Assembly: GCA_040752275.1 (NCBI GenBank)
Contig: JBFMFH010000056.1
Location: 42,937 to 106,936, forward strand
DNA length: 64,000 bases
Direction of reading: 5' to 3'
Origin: JBFMFH01 sp040752275
Lineage (GTDB): Bacteria; Acidobacteriota; Vicinamibacteria; Vicinamibacterales; JAKQTR01
A program made the position numbers and the translations under genes. This document shows, in pieces, positions 15,908-25,048 of this stretch; positions within the stretch are counted from its first letter, which is position 1; each line of letters opens with the position of its first letter. Below the pieces are notes generated by a model. It worked only from the letters and a program-made list of their open reading frames with translations. It ran no database searches and was not told the origin of the DNA.

Positions 15908-16726
15908 ATGGGCATCTTCGATGACATCGAACGCGCGGCCGAATTCGTTGCGGCGCGGATCACGCTCCGGCCCGACGTGGCCCTCGTCCTCGGGTCGGGG
16001 CTTGGCGATTTCGCCGAGCGGGTCGCCGGCGCGACCGCGCTGTCCTATGGCGACATCCCGGGCTGGCCGCCTGCGACGGTCGTCGGCCACGCCGGCAAGC
16101 TCGTTGTCGGGACCGTTCGCGGGCGTCATGTAGCCGTCCTGGCCGGCCGGGCGCATTTCTACGAGGGGCACCCGATGTCGGCGGTGGTGTTCCCCACGAG
16201 AGTGATGGCCCGGGTGGGTGTCCGCACGCTGATCCTCACGAACGCCGCCGGCGGCATCAACACCTCGTTCTCCCGGGGTGCGCTGATGGTGATCGACGAC
16301 CATCTGAACCTGATGGGTACCAACCCGCTCGTCGGGCCGAACGACGAGCGGTTCGGGCCGAGGTTCCCGGACATGAGCGAGGTCTATTCACGACGCCTGC
16401 GACGGATTGCTGACCAGGCCGCTGCCCGGGTGGGTTTGACCCTCGCGCACGGCGTCTACGCCGGACTGCACGGCCCGAGCTACGAAACCCCGGCCGAGAT
16501 CAGACACCTGCGGGCGATCGGGGCCGATGCGGTCGGCATGTCGACGGTGCCCGAGGCCATTGCGGCCCGGCACATGGGACTCGAGGTGCTCGGCCTGTCG
16601 TGCATCACGAACCTGGCGGCCGGCGTCCTGCATGCGCAGATCGACCACGACGAGGTGATGGACACGGCTCGCCGGGTCCGTAACGACTTCATCGCGCTGC
16701 TGGAGGAGATCATTGGGGGAGTCTAG
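15908..16726 (+). CDS. punA: Purine-nucleoside phosphorylase (trimeric type)
   Basis: 272 residues, the usual length of trimeric PNP. It converts inosine or guanosine plus phosphate to the base and ribose-1-phosphate. Motifs: LGSGLGDF (phosphate loop), GRAHFYEGH, LTNAAGGIN, the GVYAGLHGPSYETPAEIR block and VGMSTVPEAIAA. It follows nupC by 67 bp. The start at 15908 agrees with homologues, although no strong ribosome site is seen. Confidence 0.93.
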   Translation: MGIFDDIERAAEFVAARITLRPDVALVLGSGLGDFAERVAGATALSYGDIPGWPPATVVGHAGKLVVGTVRGRHVAVLAGRAHFYEGHPMSAVVFPTRVMARVGVRTLILTNAAGGINTSFSRGALMVIDDHLNLMGTNPLVGPNDERFGPRFPDMSEVYSRRLRRIADQAAARVGLTLAHGVYAGLHGPSYETPAEIRHLRAIGADAVGMSTVPEAIAARHMGLEVLGLSCITNLAAGVLHAQIDHDEVMDTARRVRNDFIALLEEIIGGV

Positions 16727-16757
16727 GAGCAGGGACCGGGGCGGATATGGAGGCGAT

Positions 16758-17159
16758 GTGGACGATCAGACCTTCGTTGATGCGGCGAGACGCGCGCGGG
16801 AGCGCGCGGTGGCGCCCTACTCGACCTTCAAAGTCGGCGCGGCCCTCGAGGCCGATGATGGCACCATTGTCACCGGCTGCAACATCGAGAATTCCACCTA
16901 CGGGTTGACGGTGTGCGCCGAGAGGGTCGCCGTGTTCAAGGCCGTGTCGGAGGGGCACCGGCATTTCAAACGGATTGCCATCGTGGCGGAGACGGAGGAG
17001 CCCACCCCTCCCTGTGGACCGTGCCGCCAGATCCTGTGGGAATTCTGCGGCGACCTCGAGATCATCCTCGCGAACCTGCGGGAGGAGACAGGCCGGTATC
17101 ATCTGGCCGAGTTGCTGCCGCTGCCATTCGACCAGCGGTTCTTGGATCGAAGGAGGTAG
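16758..17159 (+). CDS. cdd: Cytidine deaminase
   Basis: 133 residues. It deaminates cytidine and deoxycytidine to uridine compounds. Zinc ligands are the Cys of TVCAERVA, with the catalytic Glu two residues on, and the pair in PCGPCRQ. The substrate-binding NIENSTYGLT is present. GTG 16758 is preferred: it is preceded by GGAGG and gives the family's usual N-terminus; an earlier in-frame TTG at 16713 lies inside punA. Confidence 0.92.
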   Translation: MDDQTFVDAARRARERAVAPYSTFKVGAALEADDGTIVTGCNIENSTYGLTVCAERVAVFKAVSEGHRHFKRIAIVAETEEPTPPCGPCRQILWEFCGDLEIILANLREETGRYHLAELLPLPFDQRFLDRRR

Positions 17160-17175
17160 CGATCGCGGACCTTCC

Positions 17176-17203
17176 GATTGCGGATTGGGGATTGCGGATT
17201 GCG
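17176..17203. repeat. 7-bp tandem array (GATTGCG)4
   Basis: Four heptamers (one GATTGGG) between cdd and mtnA, immediately before a second array of a different heptamer. Confidence 0.85.
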
Positions 17204-17210
17204 GAGGCCC

Positions 17211-17238
17211 GAATCCCGAATCCCGAATCCCGAATCCC
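17211..17238. repeat. 7-bp tandem array (GAATCCC)4
   Basis: Four perfect GAATCCC units. The array ends 6 bp before the -10 element of mtnA, occupying the -35 region. Confidence 0.9.
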
Positions 17239-17244
17239 GTCGAG

Positions 17245-17250
17245 TATCAT
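17245..17250 (+). promoter_or_regulatory. -10 element of mtnA, leaderless arrangement
   Basis: TATCAT followed by 9 bases and ATG, with no ribosome site. The GAATCCC array takes the place of a -35 box. Confidence 0.4.
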
Positions 17251-17259
17251 TGATCCCCT

Positions 17260-18327
17260 ATGCTTCCGACCATCGAGTGGCAGGACGGCACCGTGGTGAT
17301 GATCGACCAGCGCAAGCTGCCTGGAGCCGAAGTGTGGGTGCGTTGCCGGACTGCCGCCGACGTGGCGAAGGCCATCACGACCATGGTCATTCGCGGGGCG
17401 CCGGCCATCGGCGTGGCCGCCGCGATGGGCGTGGCGCTGGGGGTGAGAGGCAGCAAGGCCACCGGGACCGCCAGGTTCGCGGCCGAGTTCCAGAAGACGT
17501 GCGACCTTCTGGCGTCTACCCGCCCGACGGCGGTCAACCTCTTCTGGGCCATCGAGCGCATGAAGCGGGTCTTCGCGCAGCTGGCCCAGGCCGGGGCCTC
17601 GGTCGGCGAGATCACGGCGAAGCTGGAGGCCGAGGCCCGGGCCATCGACCAGGAGGACGTGCAGAGTTGCCGTGACATGGGGCGGCACGGCGCCACGCTC
17701 GTCCCCGACGAGGCCCGCATCCTGACGCACTGCAACGCCGGAGCCCTGGCCACGGCCGGCTACGGCACCGCGCTGGGTGTCATCCGCGCGGCGGCCGAGG
17801 CGGGCAAACGCGTGAGCGTGTACGCGGACGAAACGCGGCCGTTCCTGCAGGGGGCACGGCTCACGGCGTGGGAGCTCGTGCGCGACGGGATCGACACGAC
17901 CGTCATCACCGACAACATGGCCGGCGCCCTGATGCGGCAGGGACTGATCGACCTCGTCGTGGTGGGCGCCGACCGCATCGCGGGCAACGGTGACGTCGCC
18001 AACAAGATCGGCACCTACAGCGTGGCTGTCCTGGCGCGGGAGCACCGGATCCCGTTCTACGTGGCCGCGCCGTTGTCGACAATCGACCTGGCGACGGCAG
18101 ATGGCTCCCTCATCCCGATTGAAGAACGGCGCGAACGCGAGGTCACGCACGTGGGCCCGACGCGCCTGACCCCTGCGGGGGCGAAGATTCGCAATCCGGC
18201 GTTCGACGTCACACCTGGCGCGTACATCGCGGCCATCATCACCGAGCGCGGAATCTGCCGGCCGCCGTACGGCGATTCGCTCGCCGCAGTCGTTCATGCT
18301 CATCCTGGGCATCGAAACGTCGTGTGA
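17260..18327 (+). CDS. mtnA: S-methyl-5-thioribose-1-phosphate isomerase
   Basis: 355 residues. It isomerises methylthioribose-1-phosphate to methylthioribulose-1-phosphate in methionine salvage. Recognised by VIRGAPAIGVAAAMG near the start, HCNAGALATAGYGTALG with the catalytic Cys, ETRPFLQGARLT, and the GADRIAGNGDVANKIGTY block with the catalytic Asp. It is related to eIF2B, but these motifs fit the enzyme. Its last 32 bp overlap tsaD in another frame. Confidence 0.93.
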   Translation: MLPTIEWQDGTVVMIDQRKLPGAEVWVRCRTAADVAKAITTMVIRGAPAIGVAAAMGVALGVRGSKATGTARFAAEFQKTCDLLASTRPTAVNLFWAIERMKRVFAQLAQAGASVGEITAKLEAEARAIDQEDVQSCRDMGRHGATLVPDEARILTHCNAGALATAGYGTALGVIRAAAEAGKRVSVYADETRPFLQGARLTAWELVRDGIDTTVITDNMAGALMRQGLIDLVVVGADRIAGNGDVANKIGTYSVAVLAREHRIPFYVAAPLSTIDLATADGSLIPIEERREREVTHVGPTRLTPAGAKIRNPAFDVTPGAYIAAIITERGICRPPYGDSLAAVVHAHPGHRNVV

Positions 18328-19399
18328 CGAGACGGCGGCCGCGGTTGTCGAAGAGCAGCCCGACCCGGCTCGTCCGTGGGCCATCAGGTCCAGCGTCGTC
18401 GCCTCGCAGGTGGACATTCACCGCGAGTGGGGAGGCGTCGTCCCGGAGCTGGCGTCGCGCCAGCACGTCCGCGACATCTGCGGCGTCGTCGAGCGGGCGT
18501 TGGAGGATGCCGGCGTCAGGGCCGGCGACCTCGGGGCGATCGCCGTGACGCAGGGGCCCGGCCTGGTGGGCTCGCTCCTGGTCGGCGTCTCGATGGCCAA
18601 GGGGCTCGCGGCTGTGTGGAAGCTCCCGCTCGTGCCCGTGCATCACCTGGCCGGCCACATCGAATCGCTCGTCCTGCACAACGGCCCGCTCCCGCTGCCC
18701 GCCATCGTGCTCGTCGTCTCCGGCGGACACACCAGCCTCTACGACGTGCCGGTGGCTGGAACCTACCGCCGGATCGGTCGGACGCGCGACGATGCGGCGG
18801 GGGAGGCGTACGACAAGGTCGCGAAGCTGCTGGGGCTCGGGTACCCTGGCGGACCCGTCATCGACCGCCTGGCGCGGGACGGCAACGATCGCGCGATCGA
18901 TTTCCCGATCGCACGCATGACGCACCGCGATCGGAACGCGCCATGCGAACGAGGGCAGTGGGACTTCAGCTTCAGCGGAATCAAGACGTCCGTTCTTCGG
19001 TACGTGAAGGCCCGCGGGGACGCATGGACGCCGGCCCCGGACGAAGTGGCCAACCTCTGTGCCAGCTTCCAGCGGTCGGTGGTCGAGGCACTGCTCGACC
19101 GCTCGTTCGATGCGGCCCGATGGTTCGGTGCCAGGAGTGTCGGTATCGCCGGGGGCGTGTCGGCCAACAGCCGGCTGCGGGCCGATGCCGCCGTCCGCGG
19201 CGAGCGCAGCGGCCTGCCCGTGTTCATTCCGGCCCTGCACCTGTCCACGGACAACGCGGCGATGATCGCCGCCGCGGGCCTGCGACGCTACCACGAAGGC
19301 GTGCGCGCCGGCTGGGATCTCAATGCCGACGCCGCACTGGCCCTCGACGTCGTTCCCGGGACCCGGTTCGCGTTGCCCCAGGTAGGCGGTGAGGACTGA
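18296..19399 (+). CDS. tsaD: tRNA N6-adenosine threonylcarbamoyltransferase
   Basis: 367 residues. With TsaB/TsaE it transfers threonylcarbamoyl to A37 of tRNAs reading ANN codons. Motifs: start MLILGIETSCDETAAAVV, metal-binding HHLAGH, SGGHTSLYDV, and AGGVSANSRLR near the C-terminus with the following DNAAMIA. Length is normal. It overlaps the end of mtnA, so translation may be coupled. Confidence 0.95.
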   Translation: MLILGIETSCDETAAAVVEEQPDPARPWAIRSSVVASQVDIHREWGGVVPELASRQHVRDICGVVERALEDAGVRAGDLGAIAVTQGPGLVGSLLVGVSMAKGLAAVWKLPLVPVHHLAGHIESLVLHNGPLPLPAIVLVVSGGHTSLYDVPVAGTYRRIGRTRDDAAGEAYDKVAKLLGLGYPGGPVIDRLARDGNDRAIDFPIARMTHRDRNAPCERGQWDFSFSGIKTSVLRYVKARGDAWTPAPDEVANLCASFQRSVVEALLDRSFDAARWFGARSVGIAGGVSANSRLRADAAVRGERSGLPVFIPALHLSTDNAAMIAAAGLRRYHEGVRAGWDLNADAALALDVVPGTRFALPQVGGED

Positions 19400-19410
19400 G
19401 GTGCCTTCTC

Positions 19411-19438
19411 GAATCCCGAATCCCGAATCCCGAATCCC
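19411..19438. repeat. 7-bp tandem array (GAATCCC)4
   Basis: Four perfect GAATCCC units between tsaD and yjbQ, ending 13 bp before the yjbQ start. Confidence 0.9.
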
Positions 19439-19451
19439 GAAGGTGTTCGTG

Positions 19452-19865
19452 ATGACCGTCCACACCGAGTATCTCTACTTCCACACCAAGCAACGCCGCG
19501 AGATCGTGCGCATCACCGACGAGGTCTCCGCGATCGTCCAGAAAAGCGGCGTGCGGGAAGGCATGGTGCTGGTGTCCGCCATGCACATCACCGCTGCCGT
19601 CTACGTGAACGACTGGGAGAGCGGGCTGATGCACGATATCCAGGTCTGGCTCGAGAAGCTCGCCCCCGCGGGCCTCGACTACCGGCATCACCAGACCGGC
19701 GAGGACAACGCGGACGCTCACCTCAAGCGAACGGTCATGGGCCATCAGGTCGTCCTGCCCATCACCGGCGGCGCCCTGGACCTGGGGCCCTGGGAGCAGG
19801 TCTTCTACGCGGAGTTCGACGGGCAGCGCCGGAAGCGCGTGGTCGTCAAGGTCATGGGGCAATGA
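19452..19865 (+). CDS. yjbQ: YjbQ/UPF0047 family protein
   Basis: 137 residues, the family's usual size. Conserved family features are present: SAMHITAAVYVNDWESGL, the central HHQTGEDNADAHLKR with metal- or phosphate-binding His residues, and VVLPITGGALDLGPWEQVFYAEFDG. Members show weak thiamine-phosphate synthase activity; their true role is not settled. ATG 19452 is taken because upstream in-frame codons translate the heptamer repeat. It overlaps the nudix gene by 4 bp. Confidence 0.9.
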   Translation: MTVHTEYLYFHTKQRREIVRITDEVSAIVQKSGVREGMVLVSAMHITAAVYVNDWESGLMHDIQVWLEKLAPAGLDYRHHQTGEDNADAHLKRTVMGHQVVLPITGGALDLGPWEQVFYAEFDGQRRKRVVVKVMGQ

Positions 19866-20338
19866 CGGCCACTCGCCCGACCGGCGCCGATTGCAGTGCC
19901 GCCGAGGCGCGGCGCTATCCGGCGCGCCCGATCGTGGGCGTGGGCGGCGTGGTGTTCCTGGACGGCCAGGTTCTGCTCATCAGGCGACGGTTCGATCCGA
20001 TGGCGGGGCGCTGGAGCATTCCAGGCGGCACGGTCGAGCTCGGCGAGCGGCTGGAGGAGGCCCTCGCCCGTGAAATGCGCGAAGAGACGGGACTGGTGGT
20101 CGAGGTCGGGCCGCTCGTCGATCTCTTCGACCGCGTCACGCGAGACGACGACGGTCGCGTGCGCTATCACTACGTGCTGGCCGACTACCTGTGTTTCGGC
20201 AGAGGTGGCACGCTCGCCGCCGGCAGCGACGTGACCGAGGTCGCCCTAGCCGACGCCGACGAGCTCGGCTCGTACGATCTGACCCCCAAGACGATTGAGG
20301 TGATCGCCCGCGCCCGTCAGATGGCCGCCGGCATCTGA
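19862..20338 (+). CDS. NUDIX hydrolase
   Basis: 158 residues. The Nudix box is complete (GGTVELGERLEEALAREMRE followed by ETGL), so a nucleoside-diphosphate-linked substrate is expected. The GRWSIPGG segment before it is typical of MutT/ADP-ribose-pyrophosphatase-like proteins, but the substrate cannot be read. ATG overlaps the yjbQ stop (ATGA). Its 3' end overlaps the convergent TauE-like gene by 22 bp. Confidence 0.92.
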   Translation: MTATRPTGADCSAAEARRYPARPIVGVGGVVFLDGQVLLIRRRFDPMAGRWSIPGGTVELGERLEEALAREMREETGLVVEVGPLVDLFDRVTRDDDGRVRYHYVLADYLCFGRGGTLAAGSDVTEVALADADELGSYDLTPKTIEVIARARQMAAGI

Positions 20339-21213
20339 GCCTTCTCGCGAGCGGCCGTCCGCAGCAGGCCGATGCCCGTGTAGACGACGACCACGGTCAC
20401 CAGCCACATGACCCAGTAGAGGGGCATGCTCTTCACGACGAGCAGCGCGAGCGCGGACCCGAAGATGCCGCCGATGGCCCAGCCGACCGTCGACCGCAGG
20501 CTGTAGCGGCGAGTCTTGATGAACTTGATGCTCGCGACCGGCATCAGGAACGCGCAGGCGCCCATCATGATGGGAAAGGCCGCCAGCGGGTTCATCCCGA
20601 GCAGGTTCACGAGGATCATGCACGGCGCGTAGTACCCGATGCCGAGCGGCATGATCGAGCCGAGGAAGAAACTGCCGGCGAGGCCCAGGACCAGGAGGAG
20701 GCCCGACAGGTGCAGCGTGCCCTCGTCGCTCGAGGGCATCAGGCCGGTCACCTTGGCGAACATGAACCCGGCGGCGGCCAGCAGCGCGATGCCCATGCCG
20801 ACCTGGATGGCCCGTCTCGGCATTTGCGAGACCACGCCCGCGCCGAACCAGGACCCCGCGACCGCGGCCGCGATCATCAGGACCAGCGTCCACGGCTCGA
20901 CGGCGATCACGCTGATGCCGATGAAGGCCTGGGTGATCGTCGGCAGACAGTGCCCGACATTGAGCGAACCAGGGATGAGCTCGTCACGGACCAGCTTGCG
21001 CAGGCGGACGTACGTCGTCGTCGTGGCGAAGCTGCCAATGCCCAGGGCGTCGAAGAAGTTGGCGAAGAACCCGATGGCGATGCGCTCACCGTCGGGCCGG
21101 CCGGCATCCGGCGTGTCGGTCCTCTTGCGGACCTCGGCGATCCAGATCGCCACATACACGATGGTCACGATTCCCAGTGCGATGAGCAACGCTGCTATCA
21201 CGGATGCCTCCAT
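20317..21213 (-). CDS. TauE/SafE-like membrane permease
   Basis: 298 residues with about eight membrane segments in two halves. The first half has GFFANFFDALGIGSFATTT and the second the matching GSIMPLGIGYYAPCMILVNLLG, the internal repeat typical of the TauE/SafE (DUF81) family, whose members export sulfite or other organic anions. The substrate is unknown. It is divergent to gltS; 135 bp lie between the two start codons. Confidence 0.85.
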   Translation of the reverse strand: MEASVIAALLIALGIVTIVYVAIWIAEVRKRTDTPDAGRPDGERIAIGFFANFFDALGIGSFATTTTYVRLRKLVRDELIPGSLNVGHCLPTITQAFIGISVIAVEPWTLVLMIAAAVAGSWFGAGVVSQMPRRAIQVGMGIALLAAAGFMFAKVTGLMPSSDEGTLHLSGLLLVLGLAGSFFLGSIMPLGIGYYAPCMILVNLLGMNPLAAFPIMMGACAFLMPVASIKFIKTRRYSLRSTVGWAIGGIFGSALALLVVKSMPLYWVMWLVTVVVVYTGIGLLRTAAREKAQMPAAI

Positions 21214-21348
21214 CTGAATTGAGTCTGTCCCCTGGGCTGACGCCCTGGGCCCACGGACGTCGCCTGACGCATGCCCCTGGCCTCAGCCGCCGGGCGAATA
21301 TATCATGCTCGAATCCTCAACCCCGAAGCAGAGAAGGCGACCGAGACG

Positions 21349-22575
21349 ATGGTTCTGAAACTCGACATGGTGCAAACGCTGGCGCTCGCGGCGGTGGTGC
21401 TGTTCCTCGGCTACGCCATCCGGCAGCGCATCGGCGTCCTGGACCGGTACAACATTCCCGCGCCGGTCGTGGGCGGGTTCCTGTTCGCGGCACTGGCCAC
21501 GGGATTCCGGTTATCGGGCACCATCGCCCTCGAGATGGACACGACGCTCCAGACGCCGCTGATGATCGCGTTCTTCACCACGATCGGTCTCGGGGCCAGC
21601 TTGTCGCTGCTCAAGGTCGGCGGGCCCCAGGTGCTGCTCTTCTGGGGACTGGCGAGTGCGCTTGCGATCCTGCAGAGCGGCGTGGGCATCGCGCTGGCTC
21701 GGGCGCTCAACGTGCATCCGTTCCTGGGCCTCATTGCCGGGTCAATCACGATGACCGGCGGCCACGGAACCGGGGCCGCGTTCGGCAAGCTGATGGAGGA
21801 CCAGTACCAGTTTACCGGCGCGGTGACGCTGGCCATGGCCGCGGCCACCTTCGGTTTGGTCAGCGGCGGCCTGATCGGCGGGCCCATCGCCACCCGCCTC
21901 GTGCAGCGAAGGCGCCTGAAGCCGGCACCCCGCGGACGGGGGGCGGAGAACACACCCGATGTGAAGGGCCTCGGTCTCGATACCGAGATCGACACCGAAA
22001 TGGGCGGCGACGCGCCAACCGCCTATCTGCTGCTCAAGATCATGACGGTCATCCTCGTGGCGATGTGGGCCGGGTCGCTGCTCTCCGCCTGGCTGGGCCG
22101 GTATGTGACGCTGCCGGCGTACATCTGGGCCATGATCATCGCCGCCGTCATGCGGAACGTCGCCGACCTGCTGAAGTCCGTCCGCATCGAGCAGCGGCTC
22201 GTGGACGACCTCGGGACCATCGCTCTCTCGTTGTTCCTGTCGATGGCACTCATGTCGCTGAAGCTGTGGGAGCTGCTCGACCTGGCCATCCCGATGCTGA
22301 TCGTCCTCACGGTGCAGGTCGCCATGATGGCGGCCTTCGCCTACTTCGTCACCTTCTGGGTGATGGGGCGGGACTACGACGCGGCGGTCATGGCGGGAGG
22401 GCACTGTGGGTTCGGCCTGGGCGCCACGCCGAACGCGGTGGCCAACATGGAGGCGATCGTCGAGCGTTTCGGCCCGGCTCCCCGAGCATTCCTGGTGCTG
22501 CCCATGGTCGGCGCGTTCTTCATTGATTTCACGAATGCGCTCATCATCTCGACGTACATCAATCTGGTGCACTAG
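21349..22575 (+). CDS. gltS: Sodium/glutamate symporter
   Basis: 408 residues. A GltS-type carrier taking up glutamate with Na+ across the inner membrane. Two related halves are visible, each with a glycine-rich re-entrant loop: GSITMTGGHGTGAAFG in the first and AGGHCGFGLGATPNAVANM in the second. A cytoplasmic linker (about 185-230) separates them. ATG 21349 is preferred, with GAGAAGG upstream. Earlier in-frame codons to 21271 give no family sequence. Confidence 0.93.
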   Translation: MVLKLDMVQTLALAAVVLFLGYAIRQRIGVLDRYNIPAPVVGGFLFAALATGFRLSGTIALEMDTTLQTPLMIAFFTTIGLGASLSLLKVGGPQVLLFWGLASALAILQSGVGIALARALNVHPFLGLIAGSITMTGGHGTGAAFGKLMEDQYQFTGAVTLAMAAATFGLVSGGLIGGPIATRLVQRRRLKPAPRGRGAENTPDVKGLGLDTEIDTEMGGDAPTAYLLLKIMTVILVAMWAGSLLSAWLGRYVTLPAYIWAMIIAAVMRNVADLLKSVRIEQRLVDDLGTIALSLFLSMALMSLKLWELLDLAIPMLIVLTVQVAMMAAFAYFVTFWVMGRDYDAAVMAGGHCGFGLGATPNAVANMEAIVERFGPAPRAFLVLPMVGAFFIDFTNALIISTYINLVH

Positions 22576-22581
22576 GACAGG

Positions 22582-22601
22582 GACCGGGGACCCGGGACCA
22601 G
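22582..22601. repeat. Degenerate 7-bp repeat (GACCGGG-like)
   Basis: About three degenerate heptamers just after the gltS stop. A related pair (GGGGACC)2 lies at 45463-45476. Confidence 0.5.
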
Positions 22602-22654
22602 TTGTGGATGTTCCTAGTGCCCCGTTCACCCCCAACCCCCATGAGGATCGACCG

Positions 22655-23224
22655 ATGCAACTGACGCGCGACCTGGCGTGGGCTCTGCTGACCGAGTTCA
22701 CGCAGAACGAGAACCTGCTGAAGCATGCCTTGGCCGTCGAGGCGGCGGTCCGTGGATACGCCCGGCAGTTCGGTGAGGACGAGGAGTTCTGGGGCGTGAC
22801 CGCCCTCCTGCACGATTTCGACTACGAGCGCTATCCCGACCTGAAGGACCATCCGTTCCGGGGCGCCGAGGTCCTGCGCGAACGAGGATACCCGGATGCG
22901 CTCGTACGGGCCGTGCTCTCCCATGCGGATCACACCGGCGTGCCGAGAGAGAGCCGGCTCGAGCACACGCTGTTTGCCTGCGACGAGATGGCCGGGTTCG
23001 TGACGGCGGCGGCCCTGGTCCGCCCTTCGAAGAGCCTGCTGGATCTCGAGGCGAGATCCGTGATCAAACGCATGAAGGAGAAGGCCTTTGCGCGAGCGGT
23101 CAACCGCGACGACCTGCGCAAGGGGGCGGAAGAGATCGGCTTGCCTCTGGAGGAGCACGCAGCCAACGTCATCGGGTTCATGCGCGAGAAAGCCGGCGAG
23201 CTGGGGCTTCGGGGTACGCTCTGA
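22655..23224 (+). CDS. HD domain phosphohydrolase
   Basis: 189 residues. The HD-domain metal motif is present: the His of NLLKHALAVE, HDFDYERYPD and a later LSHADHTG. This pattern matches small HD hydrolases whose substrates are often nucleotides. ATG 22655 has GAGG 8 bp upstream; the open frame starting at 22406 lies inside gltS in another frame. It precedes the ABC cluster by 42 bp, but a functional link is not evident. Confidence 0.85.
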   Translation: MQLTRDLAWALLTEFTQNENLLKHALAVEAAVRGYARQFGEDEEFWGVTALLHDFDYERYPDLKDHPFRGAEVLRERGYPDALVRAVLSHADHTGVPRESRLEHTLFACDEMAGFVTAAALVRPSKSLLDLEARSVIKRMKEKAFARAVNRDDLRKGAEEIGLPLEEHAANVIGFMREKAGELGLRGTL

Positions 23225-23266
23225 ACGCGACGCGAACCGCGTTGGACCCCTGATCGTATACTCCAT

Positions 23267-24205
23267 GTGAGCATGAGCCCGACTTCAGCCGACGCCGTCG
23301 TCAACATCCAGGGCCTCACCGTCCGCTACGGAAGACAGCCTGCGCTGCGGGACGTCACCGCGGTTTTTCCGCGTGGTGCCGTCGGCCTGCTGGGGCCCAA
23401 CGGAGCCGGCAAGAGCACGATGCTCAAGGCGCTGCTCGGGTTCTTGAAGCCCGAGACCGGACGGCTGCAGGTCCTCGGCCTCGACGTCGCGTCAACGCCC
23501 CTCGAGATCAGGGCCCGCCTGGGCTACATGCCCGAGATCGACGCCCACATTCCCGGCATGAACGCCGTCGCGTTCGTGGCCTACTGCGGCCAGTTGTCCG
23601 GCTTGCCTCCGGTCGATTCAATGCAGCGCGCCCACGAGGTGCTCTACTACGTCGGCTTGGGCGAGGCCCGCTACCGGAACCTCGAGACCTACTCGACCGG
23701 CATGAAGCAGCGCATCAAGCTCGCCCAAGCGCTCGTGCACGATCCCGATTTGCTCTTTCTCGACGAGCCCACCAACGGCATGGACCCGAAGGGCCGCGAG
23801 GAGATGCTCGAGCTGATTCGCGACCTCGCCCACAACAAGGGCATGAATCTCATCCTCTCGTCGCACCTGCTTCCTGACGTCGAGTACACCTGCGACCACG
23901 TCGTCGTCCTCCACCAGGGACAACTGGCCACGCACGGGCCGATCAAGGACCTGAAGAACCCACAGGGCAGCATGTTCGAGCTCCGCGTCAAGGGCGACCG
24001 GGCGGCGTTTGCCGACGTGCTGCGCCAGGCCGGGATGACGGCTCACGCCGCAGAGGAGGACTTGATGCGGGTGTTCGTGCCTGGGGATCGCGGCGCCCTG
24101 GGCCTGTTCCAGGCAGCCTCGCGCGGGGGTGTGCAGGTGCGGCATCTCCGGCCGAGCGTGCCGACGCTCGAGGACGTGTTTGCCCAGGCGGTGGGCGAGG
24201 AGTAG
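23267..24205 (+). CDS. ABC transporter ATP-binding protein (first of pair)
   Basis: 312 residues from GTG 23267; ATG 23273 is equally likely because TATACT at 23257-23262 lies 10 bp before it, suggesting a leaderless message. Walker A is GPNGAGKST, the signature is YSTGMKQRIKLAQAL, and Walker B is LLFLDEPTNGMD. The class is the ABC-2/DrrA-CcmA type working with separate permeases. It is followed at once by a permease, a second ATPase and a second permease (23267-26882), suggesting one exporter or two paralogous ones. Substrate unknown. Confidence 0.93.
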   Translation: MSMSPTSADAVVNIQGLTVRYGRQPALRDVTAVFPRGAVGLLGPNGAGKSTMLKALLGFLKPETGRLQVLGLDVASTPLEIRARLGYMPEIDAHIPGMNAVAFVAYCGQLSGLPPVDSMQRAHEVLYYVGLGEARYRNLETYSTGMKQRIKLAQALVHDPDLLFLDEPTNGMDPKGREEMLELIRDLAHNKGMNLILSSHLLPDVEYTCDHVVVLHQGQLATHGPIKDLKNPQGSMFELRVKGDRAAFADVLRQAGMTAHAAEEDLMRVFVPGDRGALGLFQAASRGGVQVRHLRPSVPTLEDVFAQAVGEE

Positions 24206-24208
24206 GCC

Positions 24209-25048
24209 GTGCCCATCCACGACCAGAGCTACCGCCGGTACCGGGGAGCGCGGGCGCCGCAGGGGCGCTCCTGGACGGTCATCGCGCTTGCCGGGATCAA
24301 GCTCATGCTGGCCAAGAAGAAGTTCCTGGCGCTGCTCGTGCTGGCCTGGGTGCCCTTCGTGGTCAGGGCCGTGCAGTTCTACGTCGCCGCGAACTTCCCC
24401 CAGGCGTCGATGATCGCCCCTGGGCCGTCGACCTTCGACGACTTCCTGGAACAGCAGGGCGTGTTCGTGTTCTTCGTCACAATCTTCACCGGGGCGGGCC
24501 TCATCGCCAACGACATGCGCGCCAATGCCCTCCAGATCTACCTGTCGAAGCCGCTCGGGCGGGCCGAGTACATCGCGGGGAAGTTCGCCGTCCTGGCCTT
24601 CTTCCTGCTGCTCGTGACCTGGCTGCCGGCGACGATGCTGGTGTTCGTGCAGGTGATCTTCGCGGGCAACGTCTCGTTCCTGACAGCGCATTCCTACCTG
24701 CTGCCGGCCATCCTCGTCGTCACGAGCATCCAGACTATCGTGCTCGGGTTCATCATGCTGGCGCTGTCGTCGCTCTCGAAGAGCTCGCGGTTCGTCGGCA
24801 TCATGTACGCGGGGATCTTCTTCTTCATGGACGCCCTCTACGGTGTCGTGTTCGTGGTGACGAGGGACACGAGCTTCTCGTGGATGTCGCCCAGGGCCAA
24901 CCTGACGCAGCTCGCCGATTTGATCTTCCGGCTGGAGCCGATCTACAAGACCTCAGGCTTCGTGACGGTCGTGGCCCTGGGGGCGGCCCTCGGGCTGGCG
25001 ATGCTGGTGCTCGAGAGGCGCGTGCGCGGCGTGGAGGTCGTCACGTGA
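24209..25048 (+). CDS. ABC-2 type permease (first of pair)
   Basis: 279 residues with about six membrane segments, starting at GTG 24209, 3 bp after the ATPase stop. A segment with FTGAGLIANDMRANALQIYLSKP matches the conserved cytoplasmic loop of ABC-2 permeases, and the next membrane span begins at the LGRAEYIAGK segment. It should form the pore with the second permease at 25986-26882. The final GTGA overlaps the next ATPase start. Confidence 0.88.
   Translation: MPIHDQSYRRYRGARAPQGRSWTVIALAGIKLMLAKKKFLALLVLAWVPFVVRAVQFYVAANFPQASMIAPGPSTFDDFLEQQGVFVFFVTIFTGAGLIANDMRANALQIYLSKPLGRAEYIAGKFAVLAFFLLLVTWLPATMLVFVQVIFAGNVSFLTAHSYLLPAILVVTSIQTIVLGFIMLALSSLSKSSRFVGIMYAGIFFFMDALYGVVFVVTRDTSFSWMSPRANLTQLADLIFRLEPIYKTSGFVTVVALGAALGLAMLVLERRVRGVEVVT

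Noticed and set aside
23242..23262. TTGGAC plus TATACT as a promoter before the ABC cluster
   Set aside because: Only 9 bp separate the two boxes, too short for a sigma-70 promoter; only the -10 part is kept in the leaderless argument.
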